Assembly: GCF_018448495.1 (NCBI RefSeq)
Contig: NZ_CP049902.1
Span: 1,178,001-1,242,000, forward strand
DNA from: Psychrobacter sp. WY6
Lineage (GTDB): Bacteria > Pseudomonadota > Gammaproteobacteria > Pseudomonadales > Moraxellaceae
Length of the DNA: 64,000 nt
Direction of reading: 5' to 3'
Under the pieces are notes generated by a model, which saw only the letters and a list, made by a program, of their open reading frames with translations, ran no database searches and was not told where the DNA came from. The position numbers and the translations under genes are program-made. Positions 9,239 to 19,792 of this stretch are shown here, one piece after another (position 1 is the stretch's first letter; every line of letters begins with the position of its first letter).

Positions 9239-9973
9239 GTGTTTGATTTACAAGGATTTGGCGCGCTACTACTGAGCGGCGCTACCGTCACCATCAAGCT
9301 TGCCATGACCAGTTTAGTCATTGGCATGGCTTTAGGGCTGCTCGGTGCCACAGCTAAGCTGTCCAATGTCTGGCTGCTGCGTAAAATTGCGACTGTATAT
9401 ACGGCGACAATGCGCGGTATTCCAGAGTTGCTATTGGTATTGTTTATCTATTACGGTGGCTCTATGCTGCTGATGACGATTCTCAAAAAATTCGGCTATA
9501 ACGAATATGTTGAGATCAGTGCCTTTTGGGGTGGCGTGATGGCGTTGTCTATCGCGTTTGGCGCTTATGCGACTGAAATTTTTCGCATGTCGATCCAAGA
9601 GATTCCAATAGGGCAGAAGGAGGCGGCGCAAGCGATTGGTATGCGTCCTTTCCAGACGTTTTATCGCATTACTTTGCCACAAGTTTGGCAGATTGCGTTG
9701 CCAGGATTGGGCAATTTGTTTTTGGTGTTGCTCAAAGATACCGCATTGGTATCGGTCGTGGGTCTCAAAGACATCATGTATCAGGCATCACGTGCCGCCC
9801 AATCAACGCAGCAGCCATTTACTTTTTATATGGCAGCGGCGATTATTTATCTGGGTTTAACCATGTTGATTACTGGTTTTATGATGTGGCTCGAATGGCG
9901 CGCCAATCCAGCGGCACGCTACGCTAAAAAGCTGAGCCGTCAGTCAACCCACCGTCAATCGACCATAGGATAG
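9239..9973 (+). CDS. Amino-acid ABC transporter permease, HisQ-like
   Basis: Inner-membrane subunit (244 residues) of the polar amino-acid importer. Several hydrophobic helices and the EAA coupling loop EIPIGQKEAAQAIGMRPFQT, then ITLPQVWQIALPGLGN, closely resembling HisQ. The start is a GTG at 9239 with a modest GAGTGGA upstream; no ATG precedes the conserved GATVTIKLAMTSL segment. The second permease begins 12 bases after the stop, so the two are co-transcribed and form a heterodimer. The frame is intact. Confidence 0.88.
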   Translation: MFDLQGFGALLLSGATVTIKLAMTSLVIGMALGLLGATAKLSNVWLLRKIATVYTATMRGIPELLLVLFIYYGGSMLLMTILKKFGYNEYVEISAFWGGVMALSIAFGAYATEIFRMSIQEIPIGQKEAAQAIGMRPFQTFYRITLPQVWQIALPGLGNLFLVLLKDTALVSVVGLKDIMYQASRAAQSTQQPFTFYMAAAIIYLGLTMLITGFMMWLEWRANPAARYAKKLSRQSTHRQSTIG

Positions 9974-9985
9974 AGGAGAGATACT

Positions 9986-10710
9986 ATGGATTGGAATTGG
10001 CAGGTCATTTTTGATAGTATTCCTGATTTATTAAACGGGGCAGTATTGACCGTACAGCTGGTAGTTATCTCAGGTATTATCGGTCTATTTTTGGTTTGGT
10101 TTTAGCCCAGTTGCGCTTGTCAAAAAACTGGCTGGTACAGATACTACCATTTTCTTATATCTTCTTCTTCCGTGGCACGCCACTGCTGGTACAGATATTT
10201 TTGATTTATTATGGTCTAGGACAGTTTGAGGCTATACGGAATTCGTTCTTATGGGAACCTGTGCTCAGTCAAGCGTATTGGTGTGCCATCATTGCCTTTA
10301 CCATGAATACCAGTGCTTATTTGGCAGAAATCATTCGCGGTGCGATTCAGACCATTCCTGTTGGTGAGCTCGAAGCAGCTGACGCTATCGGTATGTCGAA
10401 ATGGCAAAAGCTTACGCGTATTACCTTACCCCGTGCCTTTGGTATTGTCATTCCAGCCTACAGCAATGAAGTGATCTTTATGCTAAAAGGCAGTGCGCTT
10501 GCGTCAACCATCGCTTTGATGGATATCACGGGTGTCGCTCGAACCATTAGTGCGCGAACTTATACCTTGATGGAGCTGTTCTTCGCTGCTGGTATTATTT
10601 ACCTTTTATTATCATGGGTGATTTTGTTTAGCTTTAGGTTGTTTGAAAAAAGAATGAATCGCCACACAAGCTATGTACCGCCTGATGTAATGACCAACAC
10701 CATACCTTAA
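9986..10710 (+). CDS. Amino-acid ABC transporter permease, HisM-like (frameshifted)
   Basis: Partner permease. ATG at 9986 with GGAGAG upstream gives MDWNWQVIFDSIPDLLNG; the frame breaks near 10096 in a T/G-rich run and continues as LAQLRLSKNWLVQILPFSY. The EAA loop is TIPVGELEAADAIGMSKWQ, followed by ITLPRAFGIVIPAYSNEV, the HisM pattern. About 240 residues once corrected. The single break is most simply a missing base. A strong terminator follows, closing the operon. Confidence 0.87.
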
Positions 10711-10746
10711 TGGTTTGGCTCAAAATAATGCTAAAAAATCAATGAA

Positions 10747-10786
10747 ATAGCGGGTTAATATCTTAATATTAACCCGCTATTCTTTT
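10747..10786 (+). terminator. Terminator of the amino-acid ABC operon
   Basis: ATAGCGGGTTAATAT / ATTAACCCGCTAT stem of at least 13 bp with a short loop, then TTCTTTT. Confidence 0.85.
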
Positions 10787-10910
10787 GTTTAACTGCCATT
10801 TATCTCATTTTTATGGCTACTTTTAAAATGAAGATAAGCCCTAGAAAAATAGCGACAGATAGTGCAGTATGTATGACCAACCTATCAATAATCTGCTGTG
10901 AGTGCCTAGT

Positions 10911-11627
10911 ATGAGCCAATCACCCCATATGTCTTTAATCAATGCGATTGCTGCCAGCGTCAATGATGACGCGAGCATCGCAATGGTTAACGATAGCGTA
11001 CGTGCATCCATCGGCAAGGTGGTCTGTGTCGGTCGTAACTATGCGGAGCACGCCCGCGAGCTTGGCAATGAGATACCAAAATCACCCATCTTATTTATGA
11101 AACCAGCATCGTCATTGGTCAGTGTGCGTCATGATATCGTCCGTCCCAATCCAGCGATATATGGTGAGACCCATTATGAAGCTGAGCTGTGTGTACAATT
11201 AGCAGCAGACTTATCGGCAGCCACGCTTGAACAAGCACAGCAAGCGATTGGTGGCGTGACTTTGGGGCTGGATTTGACCTTACGTGACTTGCAAAGTAAG
11301 CTCAAAGAGAAAGGTCATCCGTGGGAGCGTGCTAAGTGTTTTGATGGTGCCTGTGTACTTGCCGATTGGATTGATCCGCAAGCGTTTGGTGATTTTAGTC
11401 ATGTCGAATATCAGCTTTATATAAATGATGAGCTGAAGCAAGATGGTGATAGTGCTTTGATGCTATTCCCAGTTTATGAATTGCTGGCAGAGATTAGCCA
11501 TGCCTTTAGCTTACAAGCAGGTGACGTGATTATGACTGGAACGCCAAGCGGCGTTGGCATATTACAAGCAGGCGATGCGTTAAAATTGAAGCTCGGTGCC
11601 CATGAATGGCAGGCGCAGGTTCAATAA
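10911..11627 (+). CDS. Fumarylacetoacetate hydrolase (FAH) family protein
   Basis: About 238 residues. FAH-fold enzymes cleave or isomerise C-C bonds in diketo acids, or act as oxaloacetate tautomerase/acylpyruvase, with a bound divalent metal. Typical motifs: VVCVGRNYAEHARELG, PILFMKPASSLV, metal-binding ETHYEAELCVQL, GVTLGLDLTLRDLQ, and GDVIMTGTPSGVG. This matches the YcgM/FAHD1-like subgroup better than true fumarylacetoacetase. I chose ATG 10911 over an in-frame GTG three codons upstream; neither has a strong ribosome-binding site. Monocistronic, with a terminator after it. Exact substrate unknown. Confidence 0.88.
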   Translation: MSQSPHMSLINAIAASVNDDASIAMVNDSVRASIGKVVCVGRNYAEHARELGNEIPKSPILFMKPASSLVSVRHDIVRPNPAIYGETHYEAELCVQLAADLSAATLEQAQQAIGGVTLGLDLTLRDLQSKLKEKGHPWERAKCFDGACVLADWIDPQAFGDFSHVEYQLYINDELKQDGDSALMLFPVYELLAEISHAFSLQAGDVIMTGTPSGVGILQAGDALKLKLGAHEWQAQVQ

Positions 11628-11676
11628 ATTTTTATAGCAGTACTATTTTATCAGTCGTCAAATGCAGCGACGCTAT

Positions 11677-11710
11677 CAAAAAATCCCAAGTTAACGCTTG
11701 GGATTTTTTC
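11677..11710 (+). terminator. Terminator of the FAH-family gene
   Basis: AAAAAATCCCAAG / CTTGGGATTTTTT with a short loop; near-perfect and bidirectional in form. Confidence 0.88.
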
Positions 11711-11875
11711 GTTTTATGAGGTGCTTACACAGTGCTGTCATGAGACTGTCATCTATGTTTCAACGTTCTGTCATAAACTCTCGGTAGACTTAGGCGTAAT
11801 TCGTATTTTGTAGTGATAATTGTAAAGCCGCGACCAACTCTCCGCCAATCCAGCCTAACAGCAAGGTGACTGATA

Positions 11876-14076
11876 ATGACATTATTGAATAATAAACAAC
11901 CACTTGCCCATGAAGTCGTTGAAGACTCTAATCCGACTGACAATATCGATTTTCAAACCATTATTAGTCGTCGTTTAAATCGTCGTAGTATCCTAAAGGG
12001 TGGCACAGGATTGACGGCGGCGGCTTTTTTTGGGGCGCTACCTTTGGTTGGCTGTAGCGATGATGATGACAGCAGTCCTATCAACAATACTGATAATAAC
12101 GCGGCTATCCCTGCACAGGGCGATCTCAAACGTCCTGAGACTTTGAAATTTACGGCAGTGGCGCATTCAACTGCCGAAACGATGAGCGTGGCAGCAGGCT
12201 ATAAAGCCGAGATGATTATTACCACTTGGTACGCCGCTGATATCTGGTATCGATGATTGGAAAGACAACCGAGAGCAGTCGGCAGAGTCATTCGAATGGC
12301 GCATGGGTGATAACCATGATGGCATGTGGTTCTTTGGTAAAAAGGGCGGCGCTTATGATGCCAAAGCGGCAGAGAATGGGCTGCTAGTGATGAATCATGA
12401 ATATGTAAACAGTAATGAGCTGAGTCCGTTTGGCTATCATGTGATCCAAGATAACAACGCCGCGCCCATCTTTAAAAAGTCGACTTGCTAGTGATGTGCG
12501 CCGTGAGGTTAATTGCCATGGTGTTGCGGTGGTCGAGATGACCAAACGTACTGATGGTAAGGGTTATGAGATGGTGGCTGATTCGAAATATAATCGCCGT
12601 CTCACGAGTAGTAGTACGGCGCAGTTAACAGGGCCCGTTGCTGGCTCTGATTTGGTCAAGACTAAGTTTGATCCGACAGGCTTTCAGACGCGCGGCATCA
12701 ATAATAACTGCGGTGCAGGTTTGTCACCTTGGGGCACCTATCTGACCACCGAAGAGAACTTTTTAGGGGTATTCGCCCGTGGGCAAGATGCTAGCCAATT
12801 AAGTGATGGGCAAAACTATGGTCGCGAGCGCTACGGTGCAACAGAGGATTTCCCAGGCTGGGAGTATCTGTGGCACACACCTGAAGCCAAAGATGCCAAG
12901 ATAGCCGATGAATTTTCGCGCTGGGATATGACCGCCGTCGGTACCAGTGCTGCTGACGATTATCGTAATGGCTTTAATACCTTTGGCTATATCACCGAAA
13001 TTGACCCGTTTGACCAAAACTCTATGCCGCAAAAACGTACGGCACTGGGACGTTTTGCCCATGAAAACTGTGCTTATGCGCCCGTTGAACAAGGCAAACC
13101 GGTGGTTTTTTATATGGGCGATGATGCTCGCGGCGAATATATTTATAAGTTTGTCTCCAAAGCCACATGGTCAAATAGTGATATCGGTGGTGGCTTAAAA
13201 GCGGGCGATAAATATTTGAATGATGGGACGCTCTATGTTGCTATCTTTAATGAAGATGGCAGCGGTGAGTGGAAAGCACTCGTCCATAGTCAAAACGGAC
13301 TGGATGCTTCCAATACGGTATTGCCTTTTAATGGACAGGATGAGGTGTTGGTTTTTGCTCGTGCCGCAGCAGATGTGGTCGGCGCCACCAAAATGGATCG
13401 ACCAGAGTGGGTGTCGGTTAGCCCTATGACTGGTGAGGTGTACGTCACATTGACCAATAATAAATACCGCGGCGTACGCGAAGATCAACCTGTGTCAGCC
13501 TCTAATCCGCGTAGCTATCAGGCAGGTGAAAAAGCGGCAGGTAATGACAACGGTCATATCATTCGCTGGGCAGAAGCAGGTGGTGATCATGCGGCCATGA
13601 GTTTTGAGTGGGATATTTATCTGTTTGCTACGCCTTATGATCTGGCCGCAGAAAATTTGTCACAGTTAAATGATAGCAATGATTTGTCTTCTCCCGATGG
13701 TTTGTACTTTGATCCACGTGGCGTATTGTGGATTCAGACCGATGATGGCGCTTATACCGATACCACCAGCTGTATGTTACTGGCGGCGCTGCCGGGTAAA
13801 GTCAGTGATGGGACAGCCATAACGACCTCAGCAGGACAACAAACACGAGTTGGGATGCCTGCTAGTAATGACAATATCAAACGTTTTTTTGTCGGTCCTG
13901 AAGGCTGTGAAGTCACAGGTATTACCATGGCTCCTGACTTTAAAACCTTATTTATCAATATTCAGCATCCGGGTAATACTTGGGGCGCTATTGCTGGAGG
14001 CAGTACGCCGCGCTCAGCGACCGTAATGATTACGCGTGAAGATGGCGACGTCATACTGGCAGAGTCGTTTGTCTAG
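11876..14076 (+). CDS. PhoX-family phosphatase, Tat-exported (frameshifted)
   Basis: Large secreted protein of about 730 residues of the PhoX (DUF839) alkaline phosphatase family, metal-dependent phosphomonoesterases in the periplasm. N-terminus has a twin-arginine signal (RRLNRRSILKGGTGLTAAA) and a possible lipobox (LPLVGC). Conserved blocks: GDNHDGMWFFGKKGG, GLLVMNHEYVN, LSPWGTYLTTEEN, GRFAHENCAYAPVEQGKPVV, SPDGLYFDPRGVLWIQTDDG and FVGPEGCEVTGITMAPD. Two frame breaks, near 12228 (GTPLISGIDDW continues in the next frame) and near 12484 (SDVRREVNCHG), probably sequencing indels. A terminator follows. Phosphate regulation would be expected, but I see no clear Pho box. Confidence 0.88.
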
Positions 14077-14111
14077 TTAGACATTTGCATGAGTAATGTG
14101 TCTTTCTCAAC

Positions 14112-14143
14112 AAAAAAATCCCAAGTCATGGCTTGGGATTTTG
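14112..14143 (+). terminator. Terminator of phoX
   Basis: AAATCCCAAG / CTTGGGATTT stem with flanking A and T runs, about 35 bases after the stop. Confidence 0.85.
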
Positions 14144-14301
14144 TATTTTGGAGGATAGTTATTAATATGCAAGCATTGGTATTAAAGGATAGCGCCTTTC
14201 TTTGACAATAAAGATACTTGATAGTTAAATCATTCTCTTCTGTTTATGACAATTACAGGATAGTATGGAAAATCCTTTCAACTGCTTGATATGTTAACAC
14301 T

Positions 14302-15771
14302 ATGACCAGTCCAAAACCTTTAGAAATCATTCATGATTTATTTGCCACCACTCGGCGTCCAACTGCTATTGAGTCGGATACTGGTGAAGGTTTTCAGGGC
14401 GATGTCTATGAAGAGTTGGCGAAACTCGAATATATCTATGTCGATGAGCTGAGCGCCGAGACGGTAGATAACAGCTATAGTAAACCGCATCAGCCCATTA
14501 CTTTGGTTGATTTTTTGAAGGATTGGCTCAGTTGGCAACGATGGGCGTGGTGGAAGTCACTGATATTGTAGAGGCTATCCATCGTGAGATTCTGCTGCGT
14601 CCTTTAGGGCGGTTTAATAAAGGCAATATTGAGCACTGGCAGCGCGGTATCACGGGGCGGATTTATGGCACGGTGCGTTATACGATGCAATTGGTGGGCA
14701 ATAATCTTGCCTCAGGGCTGCGTCTTTATAACACTGTTTCTAAACCCAAAAAATACAACCTTTACCCAAAAACTTACGTCGCTTGGTCAATATTCTAAAT
14801 GGCGTCATGGGCGATCATCTTATCACTCATCACAATCCATTGGCAGTATCGATGGTGCTATACGATGAATACAATCGTGTACAAAGTGGCGCGCTGTCAG
14901 GGCGTGTTATTATCTTATGCCATGGGCTTTGTATGAGTCACTTGAGCTGGCAGGTATCTGGAGAAGGCAATTTGGGTGAAGCGTTGGTCAAGCACTTGCC
15001 AAAAGCGACGGTTCTGTATTTAAACTATAATACGGGTCGGCGTATTTCTAGCAACGGACGTAGCTTTGCAAAAGTTTTGCAAGATTTGGTTGAGAATAAT
15101 CCCGACGTCACTCAGATAGATTTAATCGGTCATAGTATGGGCGGTTTGTTGAGCCGTAGTGCGCTATTTTATGGTAAAGAGCAGGGCTTTAGCTGGGTCA
15201 AACGCGTAGGCAATCTTGTCACCTTAGGCTCACCGCATCATGGCGCAAGCTTGGAGCAGATTGGACATTTTGTTCAAGATAAAATCGCTAAGCTGCCTTT
15301 TGCAGGATCATTGGCTAAATTGGGCGACTTGCGTAGCGCTGGTATTATAGATTTACGTTACGGCAGTATTCGCGATGCTGATTGGAAGTCTACCGAAGGG
15401 CGCAGCGTGCTGCCAGCAGAGTTTCGTCATCCCACGCGTTTGCCCCTGCATGTGAACACCTATTTAGTGGCGGCAGCTTTGATTGAAACTCATTATGAAT
15501 CTAAGACCACAAGTTTGCTTGGGGACGGGTTGGTCTCAGTAGAGTCAGCGCTCGGCGAATATACCGAAGAGCATACGCTAGCAGTACCAGAGGGACATAA
15601 GGCGATTTTTTATGGAGTCAATCACATGAATTTAATCTACAGCGATAGTACATACATGAGCAAGTTATTGCTTGGCTGTTGGATAATAGGCTAGGCGATG
15701 CCCATGATGCAAAGTATGGGCTTGATAGTCGTATCTATTCTTATCCAGAAGTGGATGAAGTAGCCAATTAA
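14302..15771 (+). CDS. Alpha/beta hydrolase, PGAP1/lipase-like (frameshifted)
   Basis: About 490 residues when three frame breaks (near 14525, 14755 and 15650) are repaired. The ~210-residue N-terminal part has no clear domain. The C-terminal part is an alpha/beta hydrolase: oxyanion-side HGLCMSHLSWQ, nucleophile elbow LIGHSMGGLLSRSAL (catalytic Ser), VTLGSPHHGASLEQ typical of triacylglycerol lipase/PGAP1-like enzymes, and a C-terminal His candidate in YGVNHMNLIY. Corrected end is EVDEVAN with TAA at 15769-15771. No signal peptide is evident. Probable esterase or lipase; substrate unknown. The breaks are most likely sequence errors since the protein stays family-like on both sides. Confidence 0.8.
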
Positions 15772-15823
15772 GCGTGCTCGAAACCAGTTATATCGTCAGT
15801 CATAAATTTCAAGCCATGACATT

Positions 15824-15858
15824 AAAAACCCCCAAGCATGATACTTGAGGGTTTTTTT
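15824..15858. terminator. Bidirectional terminator between hydrolase gene and hslO
   Basis: AAAAACCCCCAAG / CTTGAGGGTTTTTTT; placed between convergent genes and able to serve both. Confidence 0.82.
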
Positions 15859-15887
15859 ATTACTAAGCGAGCTGCACTAAATCCTAA

Positions 15888-16868
15888 TTACTCAGAAAAT
15901 ATCGTGGTCACATCGTCTTTATTAAATTTATACATCTCGCCACAAAATCCGCAATCCATCTCAAAGTTACCGCCTTGCTCATCAATGATGTCTAAGGCTT
16001 CTGCTTCACCGATTTGCTCAATGGCCATCTCACATTTCTCACGTGAGCAGGTGCAACCAAATGATAATGCAACAGGATCGGGCGCGACGACATTTTCTTC
16101 ATGATACAAGCGATAAAGGATTTCGTTGGCATCAAGCGTGGTCAACTCTTCAGCTTTCACTGTCCGTGTCAAAACGCTCAGACGCGTCCACAAGTCATCG
16201 TCGATACCCGCATCTTGGTTTTGCTCGACTTCATAGGTTTCTTCAGCAGTACGAGGAAGCATCTGTACCAACATGCCACCCGCTTGCAGACCATCAGATG
16301 CCAAATTAATCAAGGTTGGAATCTGCGCCGATTGCTTTTGGTAGTGCGCTAAGCAGTCTGCCAAATTGTCATGGCTGCGCTCGACGATGCCTTGATAGGC
16401 TTCGCCGCCTTCAGGTTGAATGTTAATAAACAACACGCCTTGACCCATCGCACCCAATTCAGCAAATGCCTCTTTGGCATGAGTCATATTTTCCCAAGCC
16501 TGTACTTGCTCATCAGTCTCACCCTTCCAGCTAGCAAGGGCACGGATGATACCGTCTTGATTGCATTCTGCCATTGCCCAGTTTAGCAAGCTATCGCTGT
16601 CTGATGATTGCAATTGAATCGACAGATGACCATTGATTTTGACCGTGCCGATAAGCAAACTCGCTGCTGTCAGCATCTCACCCAATAAGCGCTTAATCGC
16701 TTCAGGATAAGGCTTTTGGGCTATCGTACTGGCATAGCTGCGTGATAGGCGCACCACATCACCGCGCACTGGCGAATCTTCAATAAAGAAACGTTGACGT
16801 ACGTCATTGTCACTATGGTTGCCAGCGTTCTGGCTGTCCGTATTAGGGACTTGAGTATCTTGTGTCAT
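15888..16868 (-). CDS. hslO: Redox-regulated chaperone Hsp33
   Basis: 326-residue cytoplasmic holdase activated by oxidation: two disulfides form when zinc is released. The C-terminal zinc-binding cysteines are present as FGCTCSREKC and MDCGFCGEMY (CxC and CxxC). N-terminal domain starts RFFIEDSPVRGDVVRL, typical of Hsp33, followed by LLGEMLTAASLLIGTVK. A slightly longer N-terminus than the ~290-residue E. coli protein precedes it. Convergent with the hydrolase gene and sharing its terminator. The frame is intact. Confidence 0.96.
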   Translation of the reverse strand: MTQDTQVPNTDSQNAGNHSDNDVRQRFFIEDSPVRGDVVRLSRSYASTIAQKPYPEAIKRLLGEMLTAASLLIGTVKINGHLSIQLQSSDSDSLLNWAMAECNQDGIIRALASWKGETDEQVQAWENMTHAKEAFAELGAMGQGVLFINIQPEGGEAYQGIVERSHDNLADCLAHYQKQSAQIPTLINLASDGLQAGGMLVQMLPRTAEETYEVEQNQDAGIDDDLWTRLSVLTRTVKAEELTTLDANEILYRLYHEENVVAPDPVALSFGCTCSREKCEMAIEQIGEAEALDIIDEQGGNFEMDCGFCGEMYKFNKDDVTTIFSE

Positions 16869-17191
16869 AGGTCATTTATAGTATTAAGAAGTTGATAGCT
16901 TTATGGGGATTCATCGTGATTTATCAATTGCCCGTTAGATATTGTTTAACAGATTAAAGGCGTTTATTGGATAGTTATGGTGATACTAAACCCGATATCC
17001 TTAAAAATAAGCCTCATTAAAAATTTTTTACCCACACCCGCTAATTTGTTGTACAGTAACATTAAGTTGCATTGTGATAAATAACAGCAACAACAACCGC
17101 ATGGATGCGTGGCAATGAGGTCAATGAATAAGACCTGTGTCGTCCAAGCACTCATTTAATCTTGTGATAATGTGATAAAAGGATGTATCTC
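16869..17191. other. Intergenic gap, hslO to gltI-like gene
   Basis: About 320 bases between divergent genes. No gene or RNA recognised; it should hold both promoters. A 63-codon minus-strand open frame here has no family features. Confidence 0.4.
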
Positions 17192-18175
17192 ATGAGCTAT
17201 CTATCTTCTAGGTCTTTCTCTAAACCTTTAACTCTCGCTGCTTTTATGGCGCTAGGTCTTGCAGGGTGTAATAACAGTAGCCAAACCAGCACTGATGTGC
17301 CAGCAGATGATGCAACAGCGACAGAAACCACTACCAACGGTACTCAAAAAAATCAAAGACTCGGGTACTATCGTGGTCGGTCACCGTGACTCTTCTATTC
17401 CATTTTCTTATATCGCTGACGACCCAAATCAGCCGATTGGTTATGCACACGATTTAGAGATGAAAGTCGTCGAAGCGGTTAAGCAAAAGCTAAACATGCC
17501 AGACCTCAACGTCCGTTATAACCTTATCACCTCACAAACCCGTATTCCCTTGGTACAAAACGGCACGGTCGACTTTGAATGTGGTTCGACCACCAACAAC
17601 GAAGAGCGTCAAAAACAAGTGGCATTCTCCAACGGTTTCTTTGAAATCGGTACGCGTCTATTGACCAAAAAGACTCAGGTATTCAAGATTTCGAAGACCT
17701 AAAAGGTAAGACCTTAGTCACGACCGCAGGCACAACTTCAGAGCGTTATATTCGTCAGTATAACGATGACAACAAAATGGACATGAATATCATCTCAGCA
17801 AAAGACCACGGCGAAGGCTTCCTTATGCTAGAAAATGGTCGCGCGGATGCCTTTATGATGGATGATGTACTACTTGCTGGCGAAAAAGCCAAAGCAAAAA
17901 ATCCTGATGAATGGGTCATCGTCGGCACGCCGCAATCGTTTGAGATTTATGGTTGTATGATGCGTAAGGATGATCCTGAGTTCAAAGCAGTGGTCGATGA
18001 AGCGTTAGCGAATGTCTTTAAATCAGGGGAAATCAACAGCATTTATGACAAGTGGTTCTTAAACCCAATCCCACCAAAGAACGTCAATCTAAACTTTGAG
18101 ATGTCTGACAACTTAAAAGCCTTGATTGCCAGTCCGCATGACAGCGCTCAGCCGAAAGTTGCGACGGCACAGTAA
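17192..18175 (+). CDS. gltI: Glutamate/aspartate ABC transporter binding lipoprotein (frameshifted)
   Basis: Substrate-binding protein of the GltI type. ATG at 17192, with AAAGGA eight bases upstream, gives a signal peptide ending LGLAGC. After a break near 17345 (run of seven A) the frame reads LKKIKDSGTIVVGHRDSSIPFSY and QPIGYAHDLEMKVVEAVKQK, then FECGSTTNNEERQKQVAFSN, the GltI pattern. A second break near 17680 leads to DLKGKTLVTTAGTTSERYI. Corrected length about 327 residues. Followed by two permeases and an ATPase in gltIJKL order, which supports the substrate call. Confidence 0.87.
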
Positions 18176-18200
18176 TTATTGTCCTGCAACATAGCTTGCT

Positions 18201-18240
18201 TACGTGTTCAGACTGATGTTGATGTCAATCTGAACACGTA
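18201..18240 (+). other. Intercistronic hairpin between gltI and gltJ
   Basis: Perfect 12-bp inverted repeat TACGTGTTCAGA / TCTGAACACGTA with a 16-base loop and only a weak T tail. Such hairpins between binding-protein and permease genes can protect the upstream message or cause partial termination. Confidence 0.55.
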
Positions 18241-18271
18241 GGATTTTCAGTCGCTGCTCGGAGAGACAACC

Positions 18272-19014
18272 ATGAATTATAGCTGGAACTGGGGTGTGCT
18301 CTTTGAGCAGACTGGTATCGGTAATGAGCTTTATATCCATTGGATGATTACTGGTCTTGGCTGGCTACTATTGATTGGTAGTATCGCATGGGCCATTGCT
18401 ATGGTCGTAGGTACTATCTTTGGCATTATGCGTACTTTGCCTAATAAGACCGCTCGTGCCATTGGCACCGCTTATGTGACATTTTTTCGTAATATTCCAC
18501 TGCTTGTCCAGTTTTCTTTTGGTTTTATATTGCACCTGGCTGGCTCACGCCCACGATACAAGAATGGTGGTATAAGGATTTATCGCCCAACACGTCAGCC
18601 ATGCTCTCAGCAAGTATCGGTCTTGGCTTATTACCGCCGCTCGTATCGTTGAACAAGTACGTACAGGTATTGAGTCGTTGCCCGAAGGTCAGATCAATGC
18701 TGCTTATGCACTAGGCTTTAGTATTCCGCAAGTCTACAAAGAGTACTGCTACCGCAGGCCTTTCGTATTATTCTGCCACCGCTCAGCTCTGAGCTGACCA
18801 ACTGCTTCAAAAACGCCTCCGTTGCCTCATTAGTGGGGGTAATGGAGCTGATTAGTCAAACCAAAACCATCAGCGAATACACCCAAAACAGCATCGAGAT
18901 TTATACCTACGCGACGATTATTATTTAGTATTTAACTTATCGTTGATTGCTATTATGGGGTTAATTGAGCGCAAACTGCGTGTACCTGGGCTCATTGCAG
19001 GAGGTCAGAAATGA
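18272..19014 (+). CDS. gltJ: Glutamate/aspartate ABC transporter permease GltJ (four frame breaks)
   Basis: Inner-membrane permease. The start MNYSWNWGVLFEQTG follows CGGAGAGACA. Breaks near 18515, 18632, 18752 and 18928 each fit one missing base; the repaired protein reads FFWFYIAPGWLTPTIQEWW, LSASIGLGLFTAARIVEQV, the EAA loop GIESLPEGQINAAYALGFS, LLPQAFRIILPPLSSELTN and NSIEIYTYATIIYLVFNLS. Corrected length about 247 residues. The stop TGA at 19012-19014 overlaps the gltK start (ATGA), showing translational coupling. So many indels in 430 bases points to poor local sequence quality. Confidence 0.85.
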
Positions 19015-19682
19015 ACATGATGACCGAATTGGCAACAGCCTATCCTGGTTTGATGGGCGGCATGATTACCACCTTAAAGGTGCTGTTTTTGGCGATTATT
19101 GGTGGTATTAGCTTAGGAACGGTATTGGCGTTGATGCGCTTGTCTGGTATCAAAGCGCTTGAGATTCCAGCAAAGCTATACGTCAATTACTTCCGTTCTG
19201 TACCGCTACTACTGGTGCTACTGTGGTTTTACTTTGCCGTACCGATGATTTATTTTTGGATAGCGGGTAAGTACTTACAACTTGATGCTGCTTTTGCCTC
19301 TTGTGTGGTTGCTTTTATGATGTTTGAAGCCGCTTACTTTTCAGAGGTGGTGCGTGCTGGTATTCAATCGATTGGTAGTGGGCAGGTCAATGCCGCCAAA
19401 GCGCTGGGTATGACTTATGGGCAGACCATGCGTCTGGTTATTTTGCCACAAGCCTTTCGCAAAATGCTGCCGCTAATCTTACAACAGTGTATTATTTTAT
19501 TCCAAGATACGACGTTGGTTTTCGCTATTGGTTTGACAGACTTTTTCCGTGCCGCCTATGTACGCGGTGAGCTTATGGGTTTGCTGACGCCTTACATTTT
19601 GGGTGCGGGTGCGGTGTATTTTATCATCAGTGTCAGTGCCTCCGTGGGTGTACAACAATTGCAAAAGCGTTTGCGATTCTGA
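19011..19682 (+). CDS. gltK: Glutamate/aspartate ABC transporter permease GltK
   Basis: 223-residue partner of GltJ. Membrane helices, EAA loop SIGSGQVNAAKALGMTYGQ followed by LVILPQAFRKMLPLILQQC, and DTTLVFAIGLTDFFRAAYV as in GltK. The start overlaps the gltJ stop and has GGAGGTCAG upstream, a strong ribosome-binding site. The frame is intact. The ATPase gene follows after about 110 bases. Confidence 0.93.
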   Translation: MNMMTELATAYPGLMGGMITTLKVLFLAIIGGISLGTVLALMRLSGIKALEIPAKLYVNYFRSVPLLLVLLWFYFAVPMIYFWIAGKYLQLDAAFASCVVAFMMFEAAYFSEVVRAGIQSIGSGQVNAAKALGMTYGQTMRLVILPQAFRKMLPLILQQCIILFQDTTLVFAIGLTDFFRAAYVRGELMGLLTPYILGAGAVYFIISVSASVGVQQLQKRLRF

Positions 19683-19792
19683 TAGATATTTATCTTGGCT
19701 TGCGCTTTTTGAGTGTTGAGGCTTTGGTTGAGTAGTTGATCTAACTTTTCTTAAATGACGATTATTAAAAACAATGTGGTTAGGAGCCAGTG

